A stretch of DNA of 38,621 nt from Bacillota bacterium (GTDB lineage: Bacteria; Bacillota; Sulfobacillia; Sulfobacillales; Sulfobacillaceae): assembly GCA_021797675.1 (NCBI GenBank), contig JAJZZH010000136.1:1-38621 (forward strand), in the 5' to 3' direction. How positions within the stretch are numbered: the stretch's first letter is position 1; each line of letters starts with the position of its first letter. Position numbers and translations under genes: made by a program. The notes beneath the pieces were generated by a model. It saw only the letters and a program-made list of their open reading frames with translations. It ran no database searches and had not been told where the DNA came from. This document shows, piece after piece, positions 1 through 7,415 of this stretch.

Positions 1-55
1 AACATTGTCGCATTCTGCAACGCAACGGAGGATGGCACTATGCACAAAAACCCAT

Positions 56-106
56 TTCCGCCTAACGGCGGAAGCCCGCTTTCCTTCCCACGGCTAAAGC
101 CGGGGG
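56..106. mobile_element. IS200/IS605-like end hairpins (remnant)
   Basis: Two consecutive hairpins are seen. The first has a perfect 7-bp stem around a TAAC loop (56-62 with 67-73). The second is CCCACGGC / TAAA / GCCGGGGG at 87-106. Paired hairpins of this kind, with a CGGC-TAAA-GCCG tip, are familiar from the transposon ends and omega-RNA scaffolds of IS200/IS605 and IS1341 (tnpB-only) elements. In the usual orientation the tnpB gene would lie to the right on the minus strand, but no TnpB sequence is visible there, so this is a scar or a non-autonomous end. Bases 119-500 hold no gene I can support. A reading frame at 40-498 runs through the hairpins and looks spurious. Confidence 0.35.
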
Positions 107-533
107 CTTCTCGCGGGTATTCGGTGAAAACCCCGAAAAGGCGCCGTGTCAGCGTGTTAGCAACCGAAGACAATGCCCTAGTCATCACGGAACGTGCCTG
201 GGGCTCATTTTGGGCACGGCGCATTACTGGGTTCTGGAAAATCGAGCCTGAGGTCAAGGGGTCGGCAGCAAAGCAGCCTGCACAGCCGACGGTATGGTCA
301 AACGTTTGGGGGCTCGGACGAATTGGTAGCCGGGTGGTTCAGTGTCAAAAAATCGCCAGAAAGGTTGGGCATTCTGGTTGTATAATTATGCCCTCGAAGA
401 GGGTCCCGGTGATACAGTACGCTGAGGATGTCGAGCTGTTCGAATTGCTGGGCACGATGACGTCCGAGAGGGCTGGTACGTTTCGAGCAGATCAGTGATG
501 CGTGCCCAAGGACAAGCAATCGAGTGCCAGGCT

Positions 534-600
534 GTGCGACGCTCCGCCTAAGGGACGGGTGAAAGTCTGGTGATGGGGGAACGCGGTAAGCCGTGCGCAA
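534..600 (+). other. Possible group II intron 5-prime end fragment
   Basis: The sequence beginning GTGCGACGCTCC at 534 and the following GGGTGAAAGTCTGG around 558 resemble the conserved start of bacterial group II introns (GUGCGAC, then a GUGAAAG element in domain I). No reverse transcriptase, domain V hairpin or 3-prime splice site follows. A different gene starts at 628. If the resemblance is real, only a short truncated 5-prime fragment remains. This is recognition from memory and could be chance. Confidence 0.2.
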
Positions 601-627
601 ACATAAATCGGAAAAGGAATGATGCAG

Positions 628-1344
628 ATGGACAACGCGCAGAGTGTGGTAGAACTGTCCTGGGAGCAATACGTTGAACGAGTCATAGCTCAGGATCAGC
701 GGCCGTTGCGGAATGCCAAGGTTTCTCCGCTGCAAGTTTTGCCGGACTCTGGACGCTGGTCATATCTTGACGAATTGGCCGCATGCCAACGGTGCTTTGA
801 TCAAACAGCTTCGTTGATCGAAATGCCGCCCGACGACCTGAAGCGGGTCACGGGTATCTTGGCGCCTTCTACGGAACGTTGGTTTGGATTGATGCTTGAT
901 ATCGGGGTTCGCTTCAAGTCCGTGGTTAATCGAAGGTCCCATGAGTTGGCCCAATGGCTCGATAGCATTCCACGATCGGGACCCATTTCTGCTTCCCAGG
1001 TGGAACAATACCTGGAGGGGATGATTGCGATGCCAGGCGTAACCATTTCAACGGCTACCCGCCTGCTCGCGATGAAGCGTCCGGATTACGCTGTGCCGGT
1101 CACTTTATCCAATGTTGCAGGCTTTCGGTCGGACTCGAGGATTGGGCCGCGGTGTCCTCTGCCCACGATACTCAACAAACAGGACGGAGAGGAACTCCGC
1201 AGCCTTGCTCGCCAGTACGCAGCCATGTTGCAACAGCTCTGGAAAGCTCCCTGGTGGCAAGCGCCCCCGCCGGACAAGGGCCTGGAGGCGACGATTTGGT
1301 CGGGCCGAGTCGCACTCGTTGACGCGCTATTTTACGATCCGTAG
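628..1344 (+). CDS. Helix-hairpin-helix protein of unknown function
   Basis: The protein is 238 aa. I chose ATG 628 because AAAAGGA lies 9 bases upstream; the in-frame ATGs at 619 and 622 are too close to that site. Residues 135-153 read MPGVTISTATRLLAMKRPD, a helix-hairpin-helix-like turn (PGV...TA..LLA...P) of the kind used by DNA glycosylase-fold proteins to contact DNA. The C-terminus (IWSGRVALVDALFY) resembles a family of bacterial hypothetical proteins that combine an HhH turn with a tryptophan-rich end, which I recall near restriction or defence genes. No catalytic residues can be assigned. There is no signal peptide or membrane segment. It stands alone between mobile-element debris and the convergent sugar operon, so context does not reveal a role. 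Confidence 0.65.
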   Translation: MDNAQSVVELSWEQYVERVIAQDQRPLRNAKVSPLQVLPDSGRWSYLDELAACQRCFDQTASLIEMPPDDLKRVTGILAPSTERWFGLMLDIGVRFKSVVNRRSHELAQWLDSIPRSGPISASQVEQYLEGMIAMPGVTISTATRLLAMKRPDYAVPVTLSNVAGFRSDSRIGPRCPLPTILNKQDGEELRSLARQYAAMLQQLWKAPWWQAPPPDKGLEATIWSGRVALVDALFYDP

Positions 1345-1623
1345 GCAGGGTTGGCGGCCTTGGGGAAGCAATCCGATCCGTCAGGGCGATGCTTTGTGCG
1401 AACTCAAACCCGAGGAGCTCGACATTTATTCCAAAAACCGCTGGCTTCGGCCATGCGGGATACCCGGGTGCGCGTACCTTGAGCTAGCACCGGAATTTGC
1501 CACTTCGTCAGTGCGTCTGTTCGAGGTTTCACCAGGTGAATCCGACGGAGGACGTAGGAACCCGCTCGGCGCGGAAAGCCGGCAAGCGTTGATGACCCTC
1601 CTCCGGGTGAGGTCGCGGACCGA
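1345..1623. other. Intergenic, convergent genes, nothing recognised
   Basis: This stretch separates the plus-strand HhH gene from the end of the minus-strand sugar operon. I see no convincing gene, and no hairpin followed by a T-run for either direction. Confidence 0.5.
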
Positions 1624-2172
1624 CTAACTCCTCCACTGCGGTTCACCGTCAATCTTGAGTAGGCGATGACCAAAGCCGTGCTCCTCCGCCCAGCGGTAAT
1701 CATGACCGGCGTCGGACGGGTAGACGGCAAACCACACCAGGGGGGTCTCTCCGGTATTGATCACGCGGTGCGCCTGACCCCCTCCGATATAGGCGACCGT
1801 GCCGGGGTTCAGCCTCACGGACTCCCAGGCTCCGGTGGCATCGACCAACAGCAGGTAGCCCGTCCCTTGCAGGACCTGATAGACCTCGGTGCGGTCGAGC
1901 ACCTGATGCCGATGTCCCCGGGTAAACCCGTATTCCGCGCCCACCATGGTCGGATACAACACGGTCGTTCCGTATCCGAGTTTGGCGCCGTCCGCGTGCG
2001 AAGGCTCCACCAGATATACCTCGTAGACCACTACATTCTCCTTGGCCACCGCCGCGTTAAAGGCTCTTTCGTCCTGAAACAGCCCCGCCAAGTCGCACAA
2101 CCGAACCTCCCGCCGCGTAGCGCCAGTAATCACGCCGGCATGCGGTCCATCGATGATCAGGGTGCTATGCAT
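1624..2172 (-). CDS. pgiA: Cupin-type glucose-6-phosphate isomerase
   Basis: This 182-aa cytoplasmic enzyme should interconvert glucose 6-phosphate and fructose 6-phosphate. It belongs to the metal-dependent cupin phosphoglucose isomerases (cPGI), best known from Pyrococcus and Thermococcus (about 189 aa), not to the common PGI/SIS fold. The four expected metal ligands are all visible at nearly the archaeal positions: H87 and H89 (RGHRH), E96 (RTEVY) and H135 (GQAHR). The start ATG at 2172 overlaps the end of the Fe-S gene by 8 bases, so it is the last gene of the six-gene overlapping operon. In that operon it would connect the BadF-type hexose kinase to the PfkB kinase. A related isomerisation of a modified hexose phosphate cannot be excluded. 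Confidence 0.88.
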   Translation of the reverse strand: MHSTLIIDGPHAGVITGATRREVRLCDLAGLFQDERAFNAAVAKENVVVYEVYLVEPSHADGAKLGYGTTVLYPTMVGAEYGFTRGHRHQVLDRTEVYQVLQGTGYLLLVDATGAWESVRLNPGTVAYIGGGQAHRVINTGETPLVWFAVYPSDAGHDYRWAEEHGFGHRLLKIDGEPQWRS

Positions 2173-3181
2173 CCGCCGTCTCTCCTTTCGTGCAATAGGC
2201 CAACCATTCCGGTACGAGCCAGATCCGCTGATCGGGTCGCGCGATCTCCCCGAGCGCGCGAGCCATATAGGGGTCGTCGGTAATCACCGCGTCAAATGCT
2301 TCCTTTGTCAGATCGCCCCAGAAGGACAGGCTCATCGCGCTCAGCGTGGCCTGGCTGATGCCCGGAGCCGGCCCAGGGCTGACCACGCCCGGCTTCCACC
2401 AGCGCATGGCGCTGCCGGCGTCGATGCAGGCCGCGACGTCCTCCGCTGTTCCCAAATCCCGCGTCAAATAGGCCGACGGATGGTAGGCTCTGAGCCCTGC
2501 ACGGGGGGCGGGACGGATAACGGCCGGGTCTAACGCTTGGGCGAAGTATTCGACGGGCCGGTTGACACGCACGCCAAACTCCGTGGCGATCTGGTTCAGC
2601 CAGACCACGTCGCGCGGAAATGCCGCGACCACCGGGCCCGGCCAAGCGTTTAGCCGCTCGGCGACCTTCTCCAGATGCGGGTGCACTCGACCGCCGCTGA
2701 GGGCAAGGTTCCATCCCAAATCGATCCGGCAGCCCACCGCCCTGCGGGGGGAAAGCACCGAGACCGCGGCTTCGATGTTGGATTCGGCCCCAGGCGCCCA
2801 GTAATCGGCGATGACCAGCAGCGTCTGGCTTGAGCCAGGTGGCAACCCCGGTGGCGGCATCGCCGTCCGTTCGGCCGTCTGGGCTATCGGATGAGCCACG
2901 GCCTCCCGCAATTCCTGGCGGAGGTGAAGCAGCATCCGCCCGGGGTACATGGGCTGATCGGGGTAGACGCAGGCGGCCGTACAGCGATCACAATGGATAC
3001 AGGAATACAGCGTGTCCGCGACGGCATCCCAGGTTACCTGGCCCTGTCGCGCCGCAAAGGCCGCTTGCGCGAGCCGGGAGGGGGCGGTGGTGTGGCGACG
3101 GGTCGCCTGCGTGACCGGACACGCCGCAATACACGGCTCGTGGCACATCATGCAGGTGGCCAAACGCTCATTGGCAATCAT
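2165..3181 (-). CDS. Two-cluster 4Fe-4S oxidoreductase subunit
   Basis: The protein is 338 aa. The ATG at 3181 overlaps the FAD gene stop as ATGA, and the first cluster motif follows at once; a longer upstream frame exists but is not needed. Two ferredoxin-type motifs are clear: C10, C13, C17, C21 (CMMCHEPCIAACP) and C61, C64, C67, C71 (CIHCDRCTAACVYP). This is the layout of GlpC, GlcF and LutA N-termini, which pass electrons from a flavoprotein towards quinone or a carrier. The C-terminal two thirds lack the repeated CCG (CX..CCG) motifs of GlcF/GlpC and instead end in an unfamiliar domain, so it is not a standard member. It is translationally coupled to the FAD subunit, strongly suggesting one complex. 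The electron acceptor is unknown. Confidence 0.8.
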   Translation of the reverse strand: MIANERLATCMMCHEPCIAACPVTQATRRHTTAPSRLAQAAFAARQGQVTWDAVADTLYSCIHCDRCTAACVYPDQPMYPGRMLLHLRQELREAVAHPIAQTAERTAMPPPGLPPGSSQTLLVIADYWAPGAESNIEAAVSVLSPRRAVGCRIDLGWNLALSGGRVHPHLEKVAERLNAWPGPVVAAFPRDVVWLNQIATEFGVRVNRPVEYFAQALDPAVIRPAPRAGLRAYHPSAYLTRDLGTAEDVAACIDAGSAMRWWKPGVVSPGPAPGISQATLSAMSLSFWGDLTKEAFDAVITDDPYMARALGEIARPDQRIWLVPEWLAYCTKGETADA

Positions 3182-4599
3182 GCGGGTGGGGATCCCTCCT
3201 CGAACAAGACGCCGGGATTGCAAATGCCGTGCGGGTCTAAAACGGGTCGGAGCGTCCGCAGCAATTGTACCGCATCGGGCCGTGCCCGCTCGAGCCACGG
3301 CACGCGAGCACGGCCGATGCCATGGTGGTGGCTCACGCCGCCGCCCGCGTTCAGGGAGGCCGTCAGCGCCTGAGCAAGGACTTTATGATACCATGCGCGC
3401 ACGGCGTCTTCCTCCGCGGCCGGGGCCTTGGTCTCGATAATCACGTACACCGAGCCTCCGGAAGCATAAAAGTGGGAGAAATGGGCATAGACGCGCGTAC
3501 ACAGGGGACGGAGCGCCGACCGCATTGCGTGGTAGACCTGCGACAGGTGCGTCCAGCTGGCCCCCACCTCAATCGTCTCGGCAATCGTCCCCGGCCGGCG
3601 CAGGCTGGTGAGCAGCGCGCTGGTGTCAAACCGCCGGTTCCACCACCCTTGGCCCACCGTGTTGGGCAGCTGCCGCGCGCCCTGCTGCCGCGCCTGCTCC
3701 TCGGCAACGGCGGCTTCGGCGCCGATGATCGGCGCCAGTCCCTGAAAGTGGAGCAGCAGGACCGCACCGCCGTCCGCCAGGTCGGGAAACCATACCCCGC
3801 TTTCCTCGGGGTCGAAGAGGCGGGTGACGGTCGGTCTCACCCCATGTTGGACCAGCCACTGAATCACCGCGAGGCCGGAGGCCACGTCGCGGACTGCCCA
3901 TACCCGGATCACCTCAGGCAGGTCGCCCGGTTCCACCCGAAGCCGGGCCCGGGTAATAATGCCGAACCGTCCTTCACTGCCCAAAAACAGGCGGAGGAGG
4001 TCGGGCCCTTCGGACGCGGGCGGACCGCCCCCGAGGATAAGTCGTTCCCCCGTGCCCAGAACGACTTCGATCCCTTCCACCCGGTCCTCGATTCGGCCAT
4101 ATTTGGTCGACAGGATGCCGGTGGCGCGGGTGGCGAGCCATCCTCCAACGGTGGACGAGTGGAGCGACTGGGGATAGTGGGCCAGCGTGACCCCATGGTG
4201 ATCCCTGAGCCAGGCGTCGAGCTCCCCGCCGAACCACCCGGCTCCGGCGTCGACCACCTGACTGGCGGTATCGTAGATCACGGCGCGCAAGGCCTTGGTG
4301 TCGATCATCAAGGACGCCTCGGTGGATCCGGTCCCTCCCACGATGCCCGATCCGCCCCCGTAGGGAATCAGCGGGACACGCCAGCGATACGCCCAGTCGA
4401 CGAGCGTTTGCACTTCCTCGGCGCTTTGAGGCCAGGCCACCGCCGCCGGCAGGGGAAGGTTCCCGTTCTCCAGGCCTTTCAGCTCGATGGCCCACGTGCC
4501 ATGCCGATAGGCTAAGCGATCGGCGAGGTGCTGACTGACGCGACTGGGCGGTAGGATTGCCGCCAACTCCTGCATCCCCGCGACGGTCGGCTCAGCCAT
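3178..4599 (-). CDS. FAD-linked oxidoreductase, alkyl-DHAP-synthase-like
   Basis: The protein is 473 aa. The ATG at 4599 overlaps the aldolase stop by 8 bases; upstream in-frame ATGs lie deep in the aldolase gene. The N-terminal half is a PCMH-type FAD-binding domain with PYGGGSGIVGG near residues 79-89. The C-terminal half is an FAD-oxidase C domain ending in SHHHGIGR (423-430). That triple-His loop is typical of alkyl-dihydroxyacetonephosphate synthase and its bacterial relatives, where glycolate and D-lactate dehydrogenases have GEHGIG. The natural substrate is probably a hydroxyacid or a phosphorylated triose derivative. Genuine ether-lipid synthesis is unlikely because the gene sits with sugar-catabolic enzymes and an Fe-S partner. 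No membrane segment is seen. Confidence 0.82.
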   Translation of the reverse strand: MAEPTVAGMQELAAILPPSRVSQHLADRLAYRHGTWAIELKGLENGNLPLPAAVAWPQSAEEVQTLVDWAYRWRVPLIPYGGGSGIVGGTGSTEASLMIDTKALRAVIYDTASQVVDAGAGWFGGELDAWLRDHHGVTLAHYPQSLHSSTVGGWLATRATGILSTKYGRIEDRVEGIEVVLGTGERLILGGGPPASEGPDLLRLFLGSEGRFGIITRARLRVEPGDLPEVIRVWAVRDVASGLAVIQWLVQHGVRPTVTRLFDPEESGVWFPDLADGGAVLLLHFQGLAPIIGAEAAVAEEQARQQGARQLPNTVGQGWWNRRFDTSALLTSLRRPGTIAETIEVGASWTHLSQVYHAMRSALRPLCTRVYAHFSHFYASGGSVYVIIETKAPAAEEDAVRAWYHKVLAQALTASLNAGGGVSHHHGIGRARVPWLERARPDAVQLLRTLRPVLDPHGICNPGVLFEEGSPPA

Positions 4600-5389
4600 C
4601 GGAGCCGCCGTCCTCGCCATGGACAATCGCCCGGAAGGCGCTGAGCGCGGCTGCCGGATCCGGCTGCTGATAGATGTTGCGGCCGAAGACAATCCCCGCC
4701 CCGCCGCCCTTGACGATCGCTCGGGCTAACTGGTAGGCGTCTTCGGCGCGCTCCTTGCGCGGACCGCCAGCAATCACAATTGGGCAGGGACAGCTCTCCA
4801 CTAATTCCTGCAGCGCCTCAGGATGCCCCGGATACTTGGTCTTGATCAGGTCGGCCCCGATTTCGGCGGCAATCCGGGTGTGCAGTTTCAGGACGTCCAA
4901 GCGAAAATGGCCATCGGCGTCCTGCTCGTGGTGGACCGCCCGCGATTCGACCAAATGCACCAACCCCAGCCGGTCACACGCCTCCTGCACCCGGACCAGT
5001 TGTTCAATCTCGCGCGCTTCGTCGTGAGGATCGTCGAAGCCCAGATAGAGGTAGGTCATCACCCCGGCGGCGCCGCTCGCCGCCACCCGCTCCAATGATG
5101 CCAAGAGGGCCGTACTCCCCTCGCGATAGCCGAGCAGCGGGGCCGGCCGACTAATGTTCTGCCAGCCCAACAGCACCATCAGCCCCGGCGCATCGCGTCC
5201 TTCAAAGAGCGGCACCACATACCGCAACAATCCCGGTGGCACTAAGACCCCGTCGGCGCCGCGCAGCGTCTTGGCCTGCTGGGCCAACTCTGCGCGCGAC
5301 GCCAAGCCGGCCAGCGGGCCGAGCAAGACGCCGTGCGCGTACGCGACAAGAATTGTGCGGGCACTCGTGGGATGGACGATCCGGCTCAT
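4592..5389 (-). CDS. Class I (DhnA/FbaB-type) aldolase
   Basis: This 265-aa TIM-barrel aldolase belongs to the DeoC/FbaB (DhnA) family, which includes archaeal-type fructose-bisphosphate aldolase, LsrF and the sulfofructose-phosphate aldolase YihT. The Schiff-base lysine is K183 in ADLIKTKYPG. The phosphate-binding loops are IAGGPRKE (207-214) and GAGIVFGRNIYQ (from 230). The start ATG at 5389 overlaps the PfkB stop as ATGA; an earlier in-frame ATG at 5419 lies inside PfkB and is less likely. Placed after a PfkB kinase, it most simply splits a ketohexose 1-phosphate or 1,6-bisphosphate into DHAP and an aldehyde. The exact substrate cannot be read from sequence. Confidence 0.85.
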   Translation of the reverse strand: MSRIVHPTSARTILVAYAHGVLLGPLAGLASRAELAQQAKTLRGADGVLVPPGLLRYVVPLFEGRDAPGLMVLLGWQNISRPAPLLGYREGSTALLASLERVAASGAAGVMTYLYLGFDDPHDEAREIEQLVRVQEACDRLGLVHLVESRAVHHEQDADGHFRLDVLKLHTRIAAEIGADLIKTKYPGHPEALQELVESCPCPIVIAGGPRKERAEDAYQLARAIVKGGGAGIVFGRNIYQQPDPAAALSAFRAIVHGEDGGSDG

Positions 5390-6384
5390 TCTGAGGCGTT
5401 TGCCAATTGCTGAATCCATGTGAAAACCTCCTCTGCATTGGTCACCGGGCGAGCTTTGACGCGCTTAGCGAGAATCGCTACGCTGTGGGGCGACACCCGT
5501 CCGGCCTCGACGTAGGCCATATTATCCGTGGCGGCGGCGACGGCTTGGGCCATGATGGATGCTGGCGCCAGGCCGCGGAGGACGCCCGCCGCGATTGCTC
5601 CGACCATCGCATCGCCGCTGCCAATCGGGTTAAAGGGGCGGGCTGCCAGCGGTTCGAGATACACGATGGGCTGGGCCGGGGTTTTCATCAACGTCCCCCA
5701 TCGCCCCAGGCTCACTACCACATGGGACCGGGGTGCGGTCAGACGGCGCAACTCTCGCCAGATGGCCGCTGGATCGTTGGCCGCGACACCGACTCCGGTG
5801 GCGAACTCGAAGGCGTTGACCTTGATCCAGTCCGCCTGCTGCCGTAGCGCCTGGTCGAGCGTAGATCCGGCGACGTCGCAAATCGCCGTGCCCCCGCGCT
5901 CATGCACCGCGGCAATCAGGGTTCCGATCGCGCCGGCGTCGAGTCCCGGTGGCAGACTGCCGCCGATGATCACGACCGTACCCGCTTGCACCCAGGTCAG
6001 CGCGGCCGCTAGCAGCGCCTGAACATTCGCCTCGGTCAACCCGGGACCGGCTTCGATCAGTTCCACTTGCGCCCCGCGCTCGGCGTCCACAATGCTGACG
6101 TTGGTTCGGGTCTCGCCCGCGATCTCGACAACGGTGACCAAAACCCCTTGCTTTTCCAGCATTGATCGCCAGTGAGCGCCGGCGGGCCCGCCCACCGGGG
6201 CCACCACCCGCACGGCCGGCGCGCCGAGCTGCGACGCCACCAAGGCCGCATGCACCCCTGATCCCCCGGGATAGATCACGGTGTCGATGGCCCGCAGGGG
6301 CTCGCCGAGGGCAAACCCTTGCACCACCTCCATCCGGTCGAGCGCCGGGTTCGGGTTGACGGCCAACAAGCGTCCGCCGTTCAC
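5386..6384 (-). CDS. PfkB-family sugar kinase (LacC/FruK-like)
   Basis: This 332-aa ribokinase-fold kinase starts with GTG at 6384 and overlaps the upstream kinase stop as GTGA. Family marks are NPALDR (12-17), the glycine motif YPGGSGVHAA (38-47), GGSLPPG (141-147) and the anion-hole/catalytic motif NPIGSGDAMVGAIAAG (252-267) with catalytic D258. LacC and FruK usually have GGKG(I/V)N in the glycine motif; the GSGVH here is a variant that may alter sugar recognition. The expected role is phosphorylation of fructose 6-phosphate, tagatose 6-phosphate or a related ketose phosphate, feeding the aldolase encoded next. Confidence 0.85.
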   Translation of the reverse strand: MNGGRLLAVNPNPALDRMEVVQGFALGEPLRAIDTVIYPGGSGVHAALVASQLGAPAVRVVAPVGGPAGAHWRSMLEKQGVLVTVVEIAGETRTNVSIVDAERGAQVELIEAGPGLTEANVQALLAAALTWVQAGTVVIIGGSLPPGLDAGAIGTLIAAVHERGGTAICDVAGSTLDQALRQQADWIKVNAFEFATGVGVAANDPAAIWRELRRLTAPRSHVVVSLGRWGTLMKTPAQPIVYLEPLAARPFNPIGSGDAMVGAIAAGVLRGLAPASIMAQAVAAATDNMAYVEAGRVSPHSVAILAKRVKARPVTNAEEVFTWIQQLANASE

Positions 6385-7340
6385 GATCCGGCCGCCTGCG
6401 GCCAGTGCGCCAGCACGTCGTTGAGCGATAGCCCGTCGGCCGCCAGGGCGGCCAAGAGGGCTCCGTGCAAGGCGGTCCGTTCGGCGGTGCGCAGGCTGCT
6501 CCCGGATCCCCAGATCGCCGAGAGACCCTGACGGAGTTGATCGCAGTACCGACGCGAGGACATCAGCCCCCCGGCCCCATAGAGCGTCACGGGCTCTCCC
6601 GGAGTTTTTCCGGATGCCACTGCGGCGGCCGTAATTTGCCGGGCGAGGAGGTCCAGGCGGTGACGGAGGATGGCGAGCGCCACGCTGTCGCCCGCATCCG
6701 CCGCCTCCAGCAGCAAGGGGGCGAACCCGGCCAGCCAGCGGGCTTCACGGGTCCGGGCCATCACCATCACTTGGCGCATGGAACGCACCCGCAGGCGATT
6801 CAAGATCCGCATCCTCAGGCTACTCGACGGACCGTATCCGTCCTCCTCGGCGGACGCGGCCCGGAGGGCTTCCCGCCCAAGGTCCGCCCCGCCGCCCTCG
6901 TCGCCGAAGCGGTAGCCGTATCCGCCCACCAAAATCTCATGGTCGGCCGCATCCCGAGTAAAGACCGACGACCCGGTTCCGGCCACCACCAGCACGCCAT
7001 CGAGCGACGGCGCGGTAGCCCCCATCCACGCCGTGTAGGCGTCATGATGGACGATGACGCGCCGTGCCACCTCGGCCCGTTTCAGACCGGCGGCGATCCA
7101 GGCCCGATCGGCCTCGGTCACACACCCGGCGGCACCCACAAAGGCGACGTCGGCTGGGCCCTCGGTCCCCAGCACTTGGCGGGCGACCTGGGTTAGGGGT
7201 TCCAATACCCGGTCCTCGGCCACCGACGACAGACTGGCGGGCACGCCGTGGTCGGCTTCCTTCCAGGTCCTGGCCGGATACTCCCAAGCGAGGGCGCGGG
7301 TGCCGGTGCCGCCGGCGTCGATGCCCAAATAGGTTGCCAT
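6381..7340 (-). CDS. BadF/BadG-type sugar kinase (GlcNAc kinase-like)
   Basis: This 319-aa ASKHA-fold kinase is of the BadF/BadG/BcrA/BcrD ATPase group, the group that includes N-acetylglucosamine kinase. The ATG at 7340 has AAGGAGG 7 bases upstream, which is preferred over a longer frame from 7394. The ATP-binding signatures are IDAGGTGT (7-14), VVAGTGSS, and GYGYRFGDEGGGADLG, where the acidic pair and glycines match GlcNAc and glucosamine kinases. It lacks the cysteines of the reductase-activator members. It is the first of six overlapping genes and probably phosphorylates the hexose released by the neighbouring glycosidases. Glucose, mannose, GlcNAc or glucosamine are all possible. Confidence 0.85.
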   Translation of the reverse strand: MATYLGIDAGGTGTRALAWEYPARTWKEADHGVPASLSSVAEDRVLEPLTQVARQVLGTEGPADVAFVGAAGCVTEADRAWIAAGLKRAEVARRVIVHHDAYTAWMGATAPSLDGVLVVAGTGSSVFTRDAADHEILVGGYGYRFGDEGGGADLGREALRAASAEEDGYGPSSSLRMRILNRLRVRSMRQVMVMARTREARWLAGFAPLLLEAADAGDSVALAILRHRLDLLARQITAAAVASGKTPGEPVTLYGAGGLMSSRRYCDQLRQGLSAIWGSGSSLRTAERTALHGALLAALAADGLSLNDVLAHWPQAAGS

Positions 7341-7415
7341 GGGATCCTCCTTGACTGCGTGCAGCGATGGTCTTGATTCGGCGGGCGTAATCAACCTCAG
7401 AACCCGGTTGAGGAC

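Noticed and set aside
40-498. Open frame of 152 codons at the left edge
   Set aside because: It runs through the IS605-like hairpins, has no ribosome site and no recognisable domain.
3265-4515. Long plus-strand frame opposite the FAD gene
   Set aside because: It is a shadow in high-GC sequence; the minus strand has clear FAD motifs. The same holds for long antisense frames at 16202-17074, 19904-20749 and 23995-25248.
1624-7340. Sulfoquinovose (sulfo-EMP) pathway for the six-gene operon
   Set aside because: Isomerase, PfkB kinase and DhnA-type aldolase would fit in outline, but there is no sulfoquinovosidase (GH31), no sulfolactaldehyde reductase or dehydrogenase and no sulfonate exporter. 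The isomerase is a cupin PGI.
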